From: CAVORB01 sp964395315
GTDB lineage: Bacteria > Pseudomonadota > Gammaproteobacteria > Chromatiales > Chromatiaceae
Reading direction: 5' to 3'
Length of the DNA stretch: 64,000 nt
Assembly (NCBI GenBank): GCA_964395315.1
Contig: CAYNBI010000003.1
Span: 1 to 64,000 of the forward strand
Part shown: positions 32,643 to 41,265 of the stretch, piece by piece
How positions within the stretch are numbered: the first letter of the stretch is position 1
Layout: every line of letters starts with the position of its first letter
Notes under the pieces: model-generated
Database searches by the model: none
The model's input: the letters and a program-made list of their open reading frames with translations, nothing else
What the model was told of the DNA's origin: nothing
Translations under genes and position numbers: made by a program

Positions 32643-33407
32643 TCAGGCCTGATCTTCGACACTGGCGGGCTGCTGCTTGTGCAGATGCACCGGCTTGCCG
32701 CGCTTCTTGCGGGTGTAGATGTTGAGCATCTCCACCGCCACCGAGAAGGCCATCGCGAAATAGATGTAGCCCTTGGGGATATGCAGGTCCAGCCCCTCTC
32801 CGATCAGGGCCACGCCGACCAGGATGAGAAAGCTCAGGGCCAGCATCTTGACGCTGGGGTGGTTGTCGACGAACTCTCCGATGGACTTGGCGGCCAGCAT
32901 CATGACGCCCACCGCGATGACGATGGCGATCACCATCACCGGGACGTCCCGCGCCATCCCCACGGCGGTGATGACCGAATCGAGGGAGAAAACGATGTCG
33001 ATGACCGCGATCTGCCCCAACACCATGGCGTAGCTGGAGGCGACCTTGGGTTCCGCCTCCTCCTCTTCCGGCCCCTCGAGGCTATCCCAGATCTCCTGCG
33101 TGCTTTTCCACAGCAGGAACAGTCCGCCCGCAATCATGATCAGGTCCCTCCCCGAGATCTCGTACTGGAGCACCGAGAACAGCGGGCTGGTCAGCCGCAT
33201 CATCCACGCCAGTGACAACAGCAGCAGGATGCGCGTGATCATCGCCAGGGCTAGCCCTTGGACACGGGCCCGGTTGCGCTGTTCCGGCGGCAGCCGACCG
33301 ACGACGATGGAAATGAAGATGATGTTGTCGATCCCGAGCACGATCTCCAGGGCGGTCAGGGTGACCAGGGCGAGCCAGGCCTCAGGGCTGAAAATCCATT
33401 CGAACAT
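32643..33407 (-). CDS. TerC-family membrane protein
   Basis: Seven-helix membrane protein of the TerC/Alx/YoaE family, linked in other bacteria to manganese or calcium handling and to tellurite resistance. It starts EWIFSPEAWLALVTLTALEI and has the signature GIDNIIFISI with Asp-Asn, and the second conserved FSLDSVITAVGMARDV. Length is 254 residues. It is the second gene of the operon, between the solute-binding protein and pqiA, with spacings of 30 and about 48 bases. TerC in a PqiABC operon is unusual. Confidence 0.9.
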   Translation of the reverse strand: MFEWIFSPEAWLALVTLTALEIVLGIDNIIFISIVVGRLPPEQRNRARVQGLALAMITRILLLLSLAWMMRLTSPLFSVLQYEISGRDLIMIAGGLFLLWKSTQEIWDSLEGPEEEEAEPKVASSYAMVLGQIAVIDIVFSLDSVITAVGMARDVPVMVIAIVIAVGVMMLAAKSIGEFVDNHPSVKMLALSFLILVGVALIGEGLDLHIPKGYIYFAMAFSVAVEMLNIYTRKKRGKPVHLHKQQPASVEDQA

Positions 33408-33437
33408 GATTATCCCCCTCGCTCGGCTTGCGTCGGT

Positions 33438-34295
33438 TCAATCGCTGAAACCGAACAAAAAGAAGACGGCACCGAGGAGCTCGGTCGGAGCCGCGTCCGC
33501 GCCGAACCAGCGGGCGAAGATGCGCTCGATCTCACCCGTGCGGTAGATCTGCGCCAGGCCACGATTCACCACCAAGCGAAAATCCGCCTGGTTGCGCGGC
33601 ATCGCGAGGGCGTAGGGGTCGATGGAGAACTCCGCGTCCAGGATGGAGAAGCGCTCCGGTTCCCCGGCGGCGGCGACCTGACCGATGAGCACCAGGCGGT
33701 CCCCAGCCAGGGCGTGGATCGCCCCGGCTTCCAGCTGCTCCCGGCCGTCCTTCGCGTCCCTGATCGGCACCAGTTCCGCATTGATCAGGCGCTCCCCTAA
33801 GGTGGCGCGCAGGCGTGTTTCCGTTGTCGTTTGCGGAATCACGCCAAGCTTCTTGCCCGCCAGGTCCGGCAGGGCCTTGAGTCCCGAATCCGACGACACG
33901 AGGATACCACCCGATTCCACGAAGACGATGTTGCTGAAGTCCACCACGCGCTGACGCTGCAGATTGATGGTGGTGGTACCGCAGTCCAGATCGGCCTCGC
34001 CGTTCGTGACCGCAGCCAGACGGCGCGGGGTATTTCCCTCCAGCCACCGAAGATCGAGCCTCTCGAGTCCCAGATCGCGCTGCATACCTGCCGCGATACG
34101 CCGGCAGAGATCCACCGAATAGCCATCGGGCTCGCCATCCTCGCCCCGGAACGAGATCGGGTACGAATTCGGCGCGAAGGCGATGGTCAGGCTCATGGTC
34201 GCCTTGATGCGGTCCAACATCTCCAGCGCCACGGCGGTCTGGAACGGTAGGTTCAGAACAACGAGGGCGATCAGTAGACGCGAGACGAATTGCAT
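33438..34295 (-). CDS. orphan family 3 extracellular solute-binding protein
   Basis: Periplasmic substrate-binding protein of family 3, which bind amino acids and similar small ions. It has a signal peptide (LLIALVVLNLPFQTAVALE), then SYPISFRGEDGEPDGYSVDL, GEADLDCGTTTINLQRQRVV and DFSNIVFVESGGILV, standard for the fold. At 285 residues it lacks any permease or ATPase gene nearby. It heads the operon with terC and pqiABC, so it may be a periplasmic sensor or lipid-related binding protein rather than part of a transporter. Ligand unknown. Confidence 0.85.
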   Translation of the reverse strand: MQFVSRLLIALVVLNLPFQTAVALEMLDRIKATMSLTIAFAPNSYPISFRGEDGEPDGYSVDLCRRIAAGMQRDLGLERLDLRWLEGNTPRRLAAVTNGEADLDCGTTTINLQRQRVVDFSNIVFVESGGILVSSDSGLKALPDLAGKKLGVIPQTTTETRLRATLGERLINAELVPIRDAKDGREQLEAGAIHALAGDRLVLIGQVAAAGEPERFSILDAEFSIDPYALAMPRNQADFRLVVNRGLAQIYRTGEIERIFARWFGADAAPTELLGAVFFLFGFSD

Positions 34296-34424
34296 GGACG
34301 GGTCCTGAGTTGAAAGTCGGGACAGTGCACGGTGCGGAAACCGGGACCGATCGCCGACATTCTACTCGCCAAATGCGGGGGCCGCCCATCGGGTGGGTCG
34401 GCCTGGGGGAATATGAGCTCCCCG

Positions 34425-34727
34425 TCAGAAAACCCAGGCGATGAGAAGCGTGAGGACGAGAAAGAAACCGAAAAAGCTCCCGAGCATGAACTGGATCTCG
34501 CCAAACACCCCGTCCCCGGCCACGAGCGCGAACAGGACGAACAGCGCCACGGTCACGCCGAAGCCCCAGACGGCGGCCTCCCTCAGGCCCACGCCCGGGG
34601 CGAAGGCAACTGCCATCTCCTGCAACAGCGGACCTCCGGCAAGGAACAGGACGGCGAGAAGCACCGCCGCCACCGCCAGGACGATGGCGAAAATCTTGAG
34701 ATCGCCGCGGGCGCCCGACTCAGGCAT
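34425..34727 (-). CDS. small membrane protein, 100 residues
   Basis: Hydrophobic protein with three predicted membrane segments (LKIFAIVLAVAAVLLAVLF, AVWGFGVTVALFVLFALVA and FFGFFLVLTLLIAWVF). No family recognised. The frame is open to 34838, but the ATG at 34727 is preferred because it overlaps the upstream PH-domain gene by 8 bases, as in a coupled pair. Start and role uncertain. Confidence 0.6.
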   Translation of the reverse strand: MPESGARGDLKIFAIVLAVAAVLLAVLFLAGGPLLQEMAVAFAPGVGLREAAVWGFGVTVALFVLFALVAGDGVFGEIQFMLGSFFGFFLVLTLLIAWVF

Positions 34728-35208
34728 CCGCCTTACCTTGCCCCTTGATGTGATCGCGGATCGCGTCGGGGTCGGGCAGCCCCCGCACCACGAGCTCCGG
34801 CGCGTCGCCGGAGGTGAAGATGGTGACGTCGCCCGCATTCATCATCCGCTGCATCAGGCTCTGGTTGATCCTGACCGTCCGCACCGAGCCCATGCTGATC
34901 TCCACGTACTGCTTGTTCAGCAGGCCATGGGTCCAGATCAGCTCGTCCTCCTTGATCTTCAGACTGTCGACCTTGGTGGAGACCCACCAGGACAGAAGGC
35001 GGAAGAAGCCGATCACCGCCAGCACGATGCCGACGATGCCGAAGACACGGCCATCCACCGCCTCCACCGGGACACCCAGCATGCCGCCGATGTGACCGCC
35101 CGCGATCGCGATCAGGATGCCGAGCAGGACCAAGACGACCATCACCACGGTTCCGACCGGATTCATGCGGACCATCGACGGGCTGGCTTCGTAGAGGACG
35201 TTCGACAT
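34720..35208 (-). CDS. bacterial PH (bPH) domain membrane protein
   Basis: 162-residue protein with two N-terminal membrane segments (VVMVVLVLLGILIAIAGGHI and VFGIVGIVLAVIGFFRLL) followed by a short soluble bacterial pleckstrin-homology domain (ELIWTHGLLNKQYVEISMGSV and VRTVRINQSLMQRMMNAGDV). Such proteins resemble YdbS/YdbT families of unknown function. It forms an operon with the small membrane protein downstream. The gene is divergent from the sensor-AlbA gene; a palindrome at 35221-35234 lies between. Confidence 0.75.
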   Translation of the reverse strand: MSNVLYEASPSMVRMNPVGTVVMVVLVLLGILIAIAGGHIGGMLGVPVEAVDGRVFGIVGIVLAVIGFFRLLSWWVSTKVDSLKIKEDELIWTHGLLNKQYVEISMGSVRTVRINQSLMQRMMNAGDVTIFTSGDAPELVVRGLPDPDAIRDHIKGQGKADA

Positions 35209-35220
35209 CGGGCAACCCCA

Positions 35221-35262
35221 ACAACAGCTGTTGTCAACTTTCTGAAATATATGGAAATTTCC
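35221..35262. promoter_or_regulatory. palindromes in an AT-rich divergent promoter region
   Basis: ACAACAGCTGTTGT (35221-35234) and GGAAATTTCC (35253-35262) are perfect palindromes in a locally AT-rich stretch of the 147-base gap between divergent genes. They are candidate operator or DNA-bending sites. No clear -35/-10 pair was found. Confidence 0.4.
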
Positions 35263-35355
35263 CTGCCCTTGCGGAGGGAAAGACGATGGATGTTACCAAT
35301 TGTGGCGCCCGCTTGAAACCCTCGTCCCGAGCGGTCCCGGTTATAATCCGCGGCC

Positions 35356-36963
35356 ATGAGCCCCTCTCAACTCTTGCGCGCCTCTAGCGGGCACATCCGT
35401 TTGCGCCTGTTCCGCGACCTCGTGCTTCTGGTCCTGTTCACCGTCGGGGTGCTGGCGACCGTCAGCTGGCTGCTGATCACGGAGCTCAAGGAGACGGTAG
35501 CCGAATCCAAGATCACGAGCTTCACCGCCCTGGTGCGGGACGAGGTGACCAACCTGCTGGTGCCCGTCGAACGTCAGCTGCTGATCGTCAGGGACGGGCT
35601 GCGCAACGCGGGCCTGACGCCCGCAGACCGGCGACCGCTGGACCTGCTCATGGCCCCGGTGATGGGGCACCTGGACCAGATCTCCGGCACCGCCTACGCC
35701 GACAGTTCCGGTTCCGAGCACTTCCTGGTCCGCGATGGAGACGCCTGGCTGACGCGGACACGCGCCGCCGGTGACGACGGCGAGGCCACCTGGGCACAGT
35801 GGACCACCTCCGGGCATGACACCACCTCCCGCGAGGGCACGCTGGACTACGACCCGCGTCGGCGCCCCTGGTTTCAGGCCGCGAATCCCGCCGATCCGAG
35901 CCCGGTCTGGACCGGACCGTACGTCTTCCACTCCTTGAAGGTGCCTGGAATGACAGCCGCCGTCGCCTGGGAAGAAGGGAACCGGAAGCACGTGCTGGCC
36001 ATGGACGTGGGTCTGGCGCGCATTGTCGAGACGGTCGAGACGATGCCGCTGGATCACGGCGGATTAGGATTCCTGTTCAGGGGCGACGGCGGGATCTTTA
36101 TCCCCGGGGGTGACGAGGAGGCGAAGGACCCGCACCAGGGCGATCGTTTTTTCTCCGCCGAGGAGAGCCTCGGCGGCCCCTTGCACTTCGATGCCGTGGC
36201 CGCCTGGCGAGCCGGGGGGCGCGCCGCCGATCGCCTGTTCCGCTTCACCAGCGGCGGCAGGGATTGGTGGGGCGGTTTCCTGCCGCTCTCGGACGCGGCC
36301 GACACGGCGTGGGTCGGGGTGGTCCTGCCCCATTCCGAGACCTTCGGCATCATCCAGAGCCGCTGGCACGTCCTGGCCTCGGCGGCGCTGACGATCGTCG
36401 CCGCCGGCGTCGGGCTGGTCCTGTTGCTCATGGGGAAGTACAGCCGTCAGCTGCGTGACCTGCCCAAGCTCTCCATCGACCGGCGCGACGCCGAGCGGGA
36501 CCTCTACGACCTGATCGGCAGCGGGGAGGACGCCCACCTCGAATTCAAATCCACGATGCGCACCAATCTGCACACTGGAAAACCCGGGAAGGAGATCGAG
36601 CTCGCCTGGCTGAAAGGGGTATGCGCGTTTCTCAACACCGAGGGCGGCATCCTGCTCATGGGGGTGGCGGACGACGGGACCGTCGTCGGCATGGAGGCAG
36701 ACGCCTTCGACAACGAGGACAAGTGCCGGCTGCACTTCAAGAATCTGCTCAACCAGCATCTGGGAGCGGAATACGCGCGCTTCGTGCGCTTCGAGCTTTA
36801 CCAGTTGGAGGGCAAGACCGTCGGCGCCGTCGAGTGCGAGCGCGCCCATTCGCCCGCCTTTCTGCGCCACAACAACAATGAGTCCTTCTTCATCCGCAGT
36901 GGGCCATCCAATATCGAACTCAGCCTGAGCAAAGCCCTTAAGTACATCCGCAGCCGCTTCTGA
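35356..36963 (+). CDS. membrane sensor with periplasmic (Cache-like) domain fused to an AlbA/Schlafen-type domain
   Basis: 535-residue protein of unusual architecture. A transmembrane helix (about residues 20-42, LVLLVLFTVGVLATVSWLLI) is followed by a large periplasmic region of about 300 residues resembling dCACHE sensors (PWFQAANPADPSPVWTGPYV and WWGGFLPLSDAADTAWVGVV). A second membrane helix (about 345-370) leads to a cytoplasmic AlbA_2/Schlafen-type domain (about 385-535): HLEFKSTMRTN, CAFLNTEGGILLMGVADDG and AFLRHNNNESFFIRSGPSN. Such domains occur in regulators and nucleic-acid enzymes; here it takes the place of a kinase or cyclase output. Family calls rest on remembered consensus. The ATG at 35356 is the first M; no strong ribosome site is seen. 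Confidence 0.78.
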   Translation: MSPSQLLRASSGHIRLRLFRDLVLLVLFTVGVLATVSWLLITELKETVAESKITSFTALVRDEVTNLLVPVERQLLIVRDGLRNAGLTPADRRPLDLLMAPVMGHLDQISGTAYADSSGSEHFLVRDGDAWLTRTRAAGDDGEATWAQWTTSGHDTTSREGTLDYDPRRRPWFQAANPADPSPVWTGPYVFHSLKVPGMTAAVAWEEGNRKHVLAMDVGLARIVETVETMPLDHGGLGFLFRGDGGIFIPGGDEEAKDPHQGDRFFSAEESLGGPLHFDAVAAWRAGGRAADRLFRFTSGGRDWWGGFLPLSDAADTAWVGVVLPHSETFGIIQSRWHVLASAALTIVAAGVGLVLLLMGKYSRQLRDLPKLSIDRRDAERDLYDLIGSGEDAHLEFKSTMRTNLHTGKPGKEIELAWLKGVCAFLNTEGGILLMGVADDGTVVGMEADAFDNEDKCRLHFKNLLNQHLGAEYARFVRFELYQLEGKTVGAVECERAHSPAFLRHNNNESFFIRSGPSNIELSLSKALKYIRSRF

Positions 36964-36981
36964 CGCCGCCGTTGCTTGCGC

Positions 36982-38199
36982 TCAATCCGTCGCCCGGATC
37001 GCGGCGATGCGCGCCTCGCGGATGCGCTTCGGGATCTTCGCCGGATCATCCTCCCCGCTGGCGATCACGCCGGCATCCACCGCGCGAACGGCGGCGAGCA
37101 ACCGGCGCAAGCGCTGCCCCTGCGGGTAATGGCGCTCCTCGTAACCCGCCCGGCCGCGAAAGTCCGCCTCGCAGGAGGTGATCATCTGCTCGAAGCGCTC
37201 CGGCCGGCGTATCGCGTCCGCCCCCTCGAGCATCTCCAGAATCGTCGCCGGCCTGAGCTCGTCCACCTTGTGCGCCAGACCATGGTAGCGGGCCACGATC
37301 CGCGCCAGTTCGCAGTAACGGCGCGGCGCCTTGAGGCGGGCGCAGACATCCTCGATCAGCTCGACGCTGCGCTGCTCGTGCCCCTTGTGGCTCGGCAGGA
37401 TCTCGGTCGGGGTCGTGCCTTTTCCTAAATCGTGGGTCAGGGCCGCGAAACGCACCGCCGGGTCCGCAGAGAGACGGGCAGCCATGTCGACCACCATCAT
37501 GGTGTGAACGCCGGTATCGATCTCCGGATGCCATTTCGCGGGCTGGGGTATGCCGTACAGGCGTGACACTTCCGGCAGCAGCCGCTCGAGCGCGCCGCAT
37601 GCCCGCATGACTTCGAAAAAGCGCGAGGGCCGGGCCTCGCCGAGGGCCTTTGCGAGTTCCTGCCAAACCCGCTCCGGCACCAGGGCGTCGACCTCGCCGG
37701 CGTCCGTCATGCTGCGCATCAGCTCCATCGTTTCCTCGGCCACGGTGAAACCGAAATCCGCGTAGCGGGCCGCGAAGCGAGCGACCCGCAGGATGCGCAC
37801 GGGATCCTCGGCGAAGGCGGCGGAGATGTGCCGCAACACCCTGTTTTGCAGGTCGGCACGCCCGCCGTAGTAATCGATCAGCTCGCCGTCCTCGTCCTCG
37901 GCCAGGGCGTTGATGGTGAGGTCACGCCGGCGCAGATCCTGCTCCAGCGTGACCGTGGGATCGGCGTGGACCACGAAGCCGTGATAACCGGGAGCCGTCT
38001 TGCGCTCGGTGCGCGCCAGTGCGTACTCCTCCTTCGTCTCCGGATGCAGGAAAACCGGGAAGTCCTTGCCTACCTGCTGATAGCCCAGGGAAATCAGGTC
38101 CTGCGGCGTCGCGCCCACGACGACAAAGTCACGCTCCGCCACCGGGCGGCCGAGCAGGCGGTCCCTGACCGCGCCACCGACGAGATAGGCCTTCATCAA
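36982..38199 (-). CDS. cca: multifunctional CCA-adding tRNA nucleotidyltransferase
   Basis: Adds the CCA end to tRNAs. The class II nucleotidyltransferase head begins YLVGGAVRDRLLGRPVAERD, with the metal site near DFVVVGA, and the HEYDALART-like YALARTERK. The neck and body follow and the C-terminal HD domain shows RFAALTHDLGKG, so 2',3'-cyclic phosphodiesterase and phosphatase activities are likely as in the multifunctional E. coli type. At 405 residues the length is right. It overlaps the DUF4126 gene by 4 bases. Confidence 0.94.
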   Translation of the reverse strand: MMKAYLVGGAVRDRLLGRPVAERDFVVVGATPQDLISLGYQQVGKDFPVFLHPETKEEYALARTERKTAPGYHGFVVHADPTVTLEQDLRRRDLTINALAEDEDGELIDYYGGRADLQNRVLRHISAAFAEDPVRILRVARFAARYADFGFTVAEETMELMRSMTDAGEVDALVPERVWQELAKALGEARPSRFFEVMRACGALERLLPEVSRLYGIPQPAKWHPEIDTGVHTMMVVDMAARLSADPAVRFAALTHDLGKGTTPTEILPSHKGHEQRSVELIEDVCARLKAPRRYCELARIVARYHGLAHKVDELRPATILEMLEGADAIRRPERFEQMITSCEADFRGRAGYEERHYPQGQRLRRLLAAVRAVDAGVIASGEDDPAKIPKRIREARIAAIRATD

Positions 38200-38852
38200 G
38201 GAGAGTCCCGGCGCGGGCCGCCGCCCTCATCCTTGGTCTCGTTCCCGTTCGGGCCACCCCCGCCGAAGAATCGGGCGATGGCGCCGAAAACCCGCTTGAT
38301 ACCGCGCCAAAGCAAGGGCAGCAGCCAGATCAGGAGCAGCAGGAAGCCGGCCAGGATGACCAGGAAGACGACCGGGTGACTCACCGCGGTAAGGAGCCCC
38401 CCCACCACCGCGAAGTCCTCGACGATGGAGGCCGTCCAGTTGGTGAAGGGCTCGGGGGAGGTGTTGATCAGGGCCCGCGTCCCGGACTTGGCGGCATGCG
38501 AGGCAGCGGCCATGCCGCCGCCCATCAGCGCCGCCGCAAGCTCGGCGCCGGTGCCCACGTCGCCGACCGCACCTGCGGCGAGCATGGCACCCGCGGGGAT
38601 GCGAATGAAGGTGTGCAGCGTGTCCCAGACGGTATCCACGCCTGGCACCTTGTCGGCGAAGAACTCGACCAAATACATGACGCCTGCCGCGAGCATCACC
38701 AGCGGGTCGGAGAGGACCTCCAGCCCCGCCGGCAGATCCATGCGGCCGGTAGCGCCGAGGAATCCGAGCACCAGCACGGCGGCGTAGAGATTGATGCCGC
38801 TCGCCCAGCCGGCGCCGAGGGTGAGCGCGAGGGTCTGTGTCAGGTCTTCCAC
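38196..38852 (-). CDS. DUF4126 family membrane protein
   Basis: 218-residue protein with several membrane segments. LGAGWASGINLYAAVLVLGF is a DUF4126 hallmark, and an Ala/Gly-rich region with MYLVEFFADKVPGVDTVWDT fits the family. Function unknown. It is the first gene of a coupled pair with cca (ATGA overlap at 38196-38199). Confidence 0.8.
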   Translation of the reverse strand: MEDLTQTLALTLGAGWASGINLYAAVLVLGFLGATGRMDLPAGLEVLSDPLVMLAAGVMYLVEFFADKVPGVDTVWDTLHTFIRIPAGAMLAAGAVGDVGTGAELAAALMGGGMAAASHAAKSGTRALINTSPEPFTNWTASIVEDFAVVGGLLTAVSHPVVFLVILAGFLLLLIWLLPLLWRGIKRVFGAIARFFGGGGPNGNETKDEGGGPRRDSP

Positions 38853-39039
38853 GGGTGCGGGCTCCGATCAGATGCGCGTAGCGGAATTATCCCGCAATTC
38901 GCCCGCGGCGACGAAAAAAGCGGCCGCCCGGGCGGACGATCCGCCGCGGTGCCGCCGGTCACGAACGCCCGCTTCTTTCCCCCCGCGTGTCAAGTCCGCG
39001 ACAATAGGCGCCAATGCCTTAGTAACCTGGGACACAAGC

Positions 39040-39528
39040 ATGCGTTTGCTCGGATATCTGTTTCTCATCGGACTCGTCGCTTTTGGCGCCTGGCCCTACT
39101 ACCACCTGTTCCGCCTCGACGATGCCCTCGGCAGGAACGACATGACCGCGCTGGCGGAGTTGGTGGACGTGCAGGCGATACGCGGCAACTATAAATCGCG
39201 GATCGAGAAAGGCCTCGGGCTGGGGGCGCTGCCACGACCGGAGGATCCCGCGAGTGCCCTGACCTGGCTGCAGCAGAACCTACAACGGCTCGGGGATTCG
39301 GCACTCGAGCAGACGATCACCCTCGAATGGGCGCGGGACACCCTGAAGGCATCCGCCGCTCAGGCCACTGACAAGCAGCCGCCGTACTTCCTCGCAGGCG
39401 TCGATTTCGCCTTTTTCGAGTCCTTCGGCAGCTTCATCATCCGCTTAGGGGAACTCGGGCTCAACGCGACTCACGTGCGCATGCGCCTGGAAGGCACCCG
39501 CTGGCGGGTGACGGACATCATTCGCTGA
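39040..39528 (+). CDS. DUF2939 family protein
   Basis: 162-residue membrane-anchored protein with one N-terminal hydrophobic helix (LLGYLFLIGLVAFGAWPYYH) and a DUF2939-like soluble part: LFRLDDALGRNDMTALAELV, RIEKGLGLGALPRPEDP, WVTDIIR-type end. The function is unknown. The frame is open from 38791, but the ATG at 39040 starts the helix. It sits between DUF4126/cca and the next unknown minus-strand gene. Confidence 0.72.
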   Translation: MRLLGYLFLIGLVAFGAWPYYHLFRLDDALGRNDMTALAELVDVQAIRGNYKSRIEKGLGLGALPRPEDPASALTWLQQNLQRLGDSALEQTITLEWARDTLKASAAQATDKQPPYFLAGVDFAFFESFGSFIIRLGELGLNATHVRMRLEGTRWRVTDIIR

Positions 39529-39569
39529 GCCAACGGTGATTCTCCGGATCCTTACGCCGGCGCCGAACC

Positions 39570-40301
39570 TCAGGCGGCGATGGACAGGGTCTCCACCGTG
39601 CCGCGGTTCTTCTCGCGGAGCAGGATCTTGAAGGTATCGAGGGGATAGCCCATCTCGCCGATCAGGCGCTTGATGATGCCGAGCAAGACCTCCGGGTCCA
39701 CGTCCGCCTCGGCGAAAATGGCATCGGCGATGGGCAGGGGGTCGTCCAGGCGGTCCGGTACCCGGGCGAAGAGCGGCTTGCCCCGGTAGCGAAAATCGCC
39801 CGGCTCATCCGCCAGGCGTGAGATCCGCTCCGGATCGCGGCCGTAGAGCTCCTGCAGCAGGGCCTCGTAAAACAGGGGCCAGGCCGAGGCGCTGGTGAAG
39901 GTCTGACCGCCGAGCATGAAACCGAACGGGGCCTTCTTGTCGAGATCTCCCGCTAGCGCCGACGCCTGAATGCCGGAGTGCGCACCGGCATCGGAAGGTG
40001 CCGGGCGCTCCTCCGGCGCATCGGCCAAGGGCGCCTCGGGCGGAACCTCGGCCCCGGTTCCCGGCCCCGAAACCGGATATTCCGCCAGCAGGGCAAGCAT
40101 CTCCGTCATGGCCTGATCGAGCGCGCTGCGGCGCTCGTTGTAACGCTGCTTGAAGCGCACGCCCGCCTCCAGCGCGGCGGCATCTTCATGGTCGATGTCC
40201 TGCCAAATGGCCCTGGACAGGTTCTCCAGCTGGGCGCGCATCTGCGCCATCCTTTCCTTGACGGTCTCCAAGGTGTCACCGATTCGCACTTGTTCGCCCA
40301 T
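39570..40301 (-). CDS. conserved hypothetical protein, two-part
   Basis: 243-residue soluble protein of unknown function. Residues 1-90 look helical and charged (ETVKERMAQMRAQLENLSRA), followed by a Pro/Ala-rich linker, and a C-terminal globular part of about 110 residues (FGFMLGGQTFTSASAWPLFY, KPLFARVPDRLDDPLPIADA and IIKRLIGEMGYPLDTFKILL). The last block resembles a C-terminal domain seen in some restriction-associated and hypothetical proteins, but only weakly and by memory. The ATG at 40301 is chosen from AGAGG upstream; the frame is open to 40364. Gap to the next gene 482 bases with repeat copy 2. Confidence 0.55.
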   Translation of the reverse strand: MGEQVRIGDTLETVKERMAQMRAQLENLSRAIWQDIDHEDAAALEAGVRFKQRYNERRSALDQAMTEMLALLAEYPVSGPGTGAEVPPEAPLADAPEERPAPSDAGAHSGIQASALAGDLDKKAPFGFMLGGQTFTSASAWPLFYEALLQELYGRDPERISRLADEPGDFRYRGKPLFARVPDRLDDPLPIADAIFAEADVDPEVLLGIIKRLIGEMGYPLDTFKILLREKNRGTVETLSIAA

Positions 40302-40783
40302 TGCAGATACCTCTTCGCTCGGCGTCCAGATCCGCTCCCATGACCCTTCCCCGCCGCTTCTCATTGGGGAGACGCTGACTATTGGCCATCCTGGCCAGAA
40401 TCAGCACGCCACCCACGGAGCGCGGTTCCCGGATCGCTACATTTCCAAGCGCTTATGCGCTTCGAAATGGCGCCACATCCATCTGCCGCAGGAAGCGCTG
40501 AATTGATCAGCGCATTTCCTGGGAAAACGCTGACACAGTGCGCTTTCCATCCGGGCCATGGCTGACTCGGCATTTCCGACTGCTGCACGCCTTTTGAAAA
40601 CGGCGCGATTCAGGAGTCGCGCCTCGCGAATCGCGAGCTGATCAACGCCAGGATGGCACTTGATCCGCACCTCCACTGAGAAATCGCGTGGCCCGTATTC
40701 ATTATGTGAGCCGCCCCTGCGCCGAACCAATAAGTAGCCCCTATATAGGAATAAACTGGCTCTCGCCTCCTGCTCGCGCGATG
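40302..40783. other. 482-base intergenic region with repeat copy and hairpins
   Basis: The left part holds repeat copy 2 (40384-40453). Its right end runs into an imperfect inverted repeat ATTTCCAAGCGC-TTAT-GCGCTTCGAAAT at 40441-40468 (11 of 12 pairs), and a second hairpin GCGCTGA/TCAGCGC follows near 40495-40515. No plausible gene occurs. Confidence 0.5.
40384..40453 (+). repeat. dispersed intergenic repeat, copy 2
   Basis: Second copy of the dispersed repeat, about 39 of 53 bases identical to copy 1 in a gap-free hand alignment, again about 39 of 53 identical to copy 3. Core GGCCATCC at its left end and CAGCACGCCACCCA at 40402-40415. Its right edge joins a hairpin (40441-40468), as copy 1 joins a 12-base palindrome. 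Confidence 0.6.
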
Positions 40784-41149
40784 TCAGTCCCGGACCAGCT
40801 TTGCATGGTCCAGCAACAACAGCCGGCAGCTCGCGCAGTGCCAGGCCATGTTCACCGCGGGCCGCAGGGACATGCTGATGGTGTTGTCCAGGGTGGCACC
40901 CAGGTGGGAGAAGGTTCCGGGCTTCGCCCGCGATCGCGAGGACCAGATCGCCCCCTTTCCCAGCAGTGCCCAGCCCTGCTCCATGGGCGTCCGGCATGCG
41001 GGACAGCGGTAGTCGCGGCCGGCCCACAACCGGCCATCGTCCGCCACGCTCCGGTTCTTGCGCTGGAGGTGCCGCACCAGCCACAAGAATGCCAGCAGCC
41101 CCGCGATCGCCGTCGCGGCGCCGGCGAAGAGAAAAACGTCGAACGTCAT
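40784..41149 (-). CDS. small membrane protein with a zinc ribbon
   Basis: 121-residue protein: one N-terminal membrane segment (FLFAGAATAIAGLLAFLWLV) and a cytoplasmic zinc-ribbon-like part with CPAC and, about 60 residues on, CASC. No family recognised. The frame is open to 41251, but the ATG at 41149 begins the hydrophobic helix. It is divergent from the ClpC-like gene, which starts 117 bases away. Confidence 0.65.
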   Translation of the reverse strand: MTFDVFLFAGAATAIAGLLAFLWLVRHLQRKNRSVADDGRLWAGRDYRCPACRTPMEQGWALLGKGAIWSSRSRAKPGTFSHLGATLDNTISMSLRPAVNMAWHCASCRLLLLDHAKLVRD

Positions 41150-41265
41150 GGCGTTGTTCCTTGCATCGAAAACGGAGAACCTACACGAAGTAATCATGTT
41201 TGGGCCCTGAGATCGATGGTTGCTTGAATGCACCCACATCAAATCTGGCAAGGCGGTAACGGGAC

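Noticed and set aside
34425..34838. Longer 137-residue version of the small membrane protein
   Set aside because: The upstream extension is Arg/Ser/Pro-rich, overlaps the PH-domain gene and has no conserved look; the ATG at 34727 gives a clean hydrophobic protein.
40302..40783. ORFs spanning the repeat copy as genes (for example IGHPGQ-QHA frames)
   Set aside because: They are produced by the repeat itself; similar short frames occur in copy 1, codon use is not coding-like and no ribosome sites are present.
41190..41265. Heat-shock (sigma32) promoter before the ClpC-like gene
   Set aside because: CTTGAA is present but no CCCCAT-like -10 stands at a suitable 13-15 base distance.
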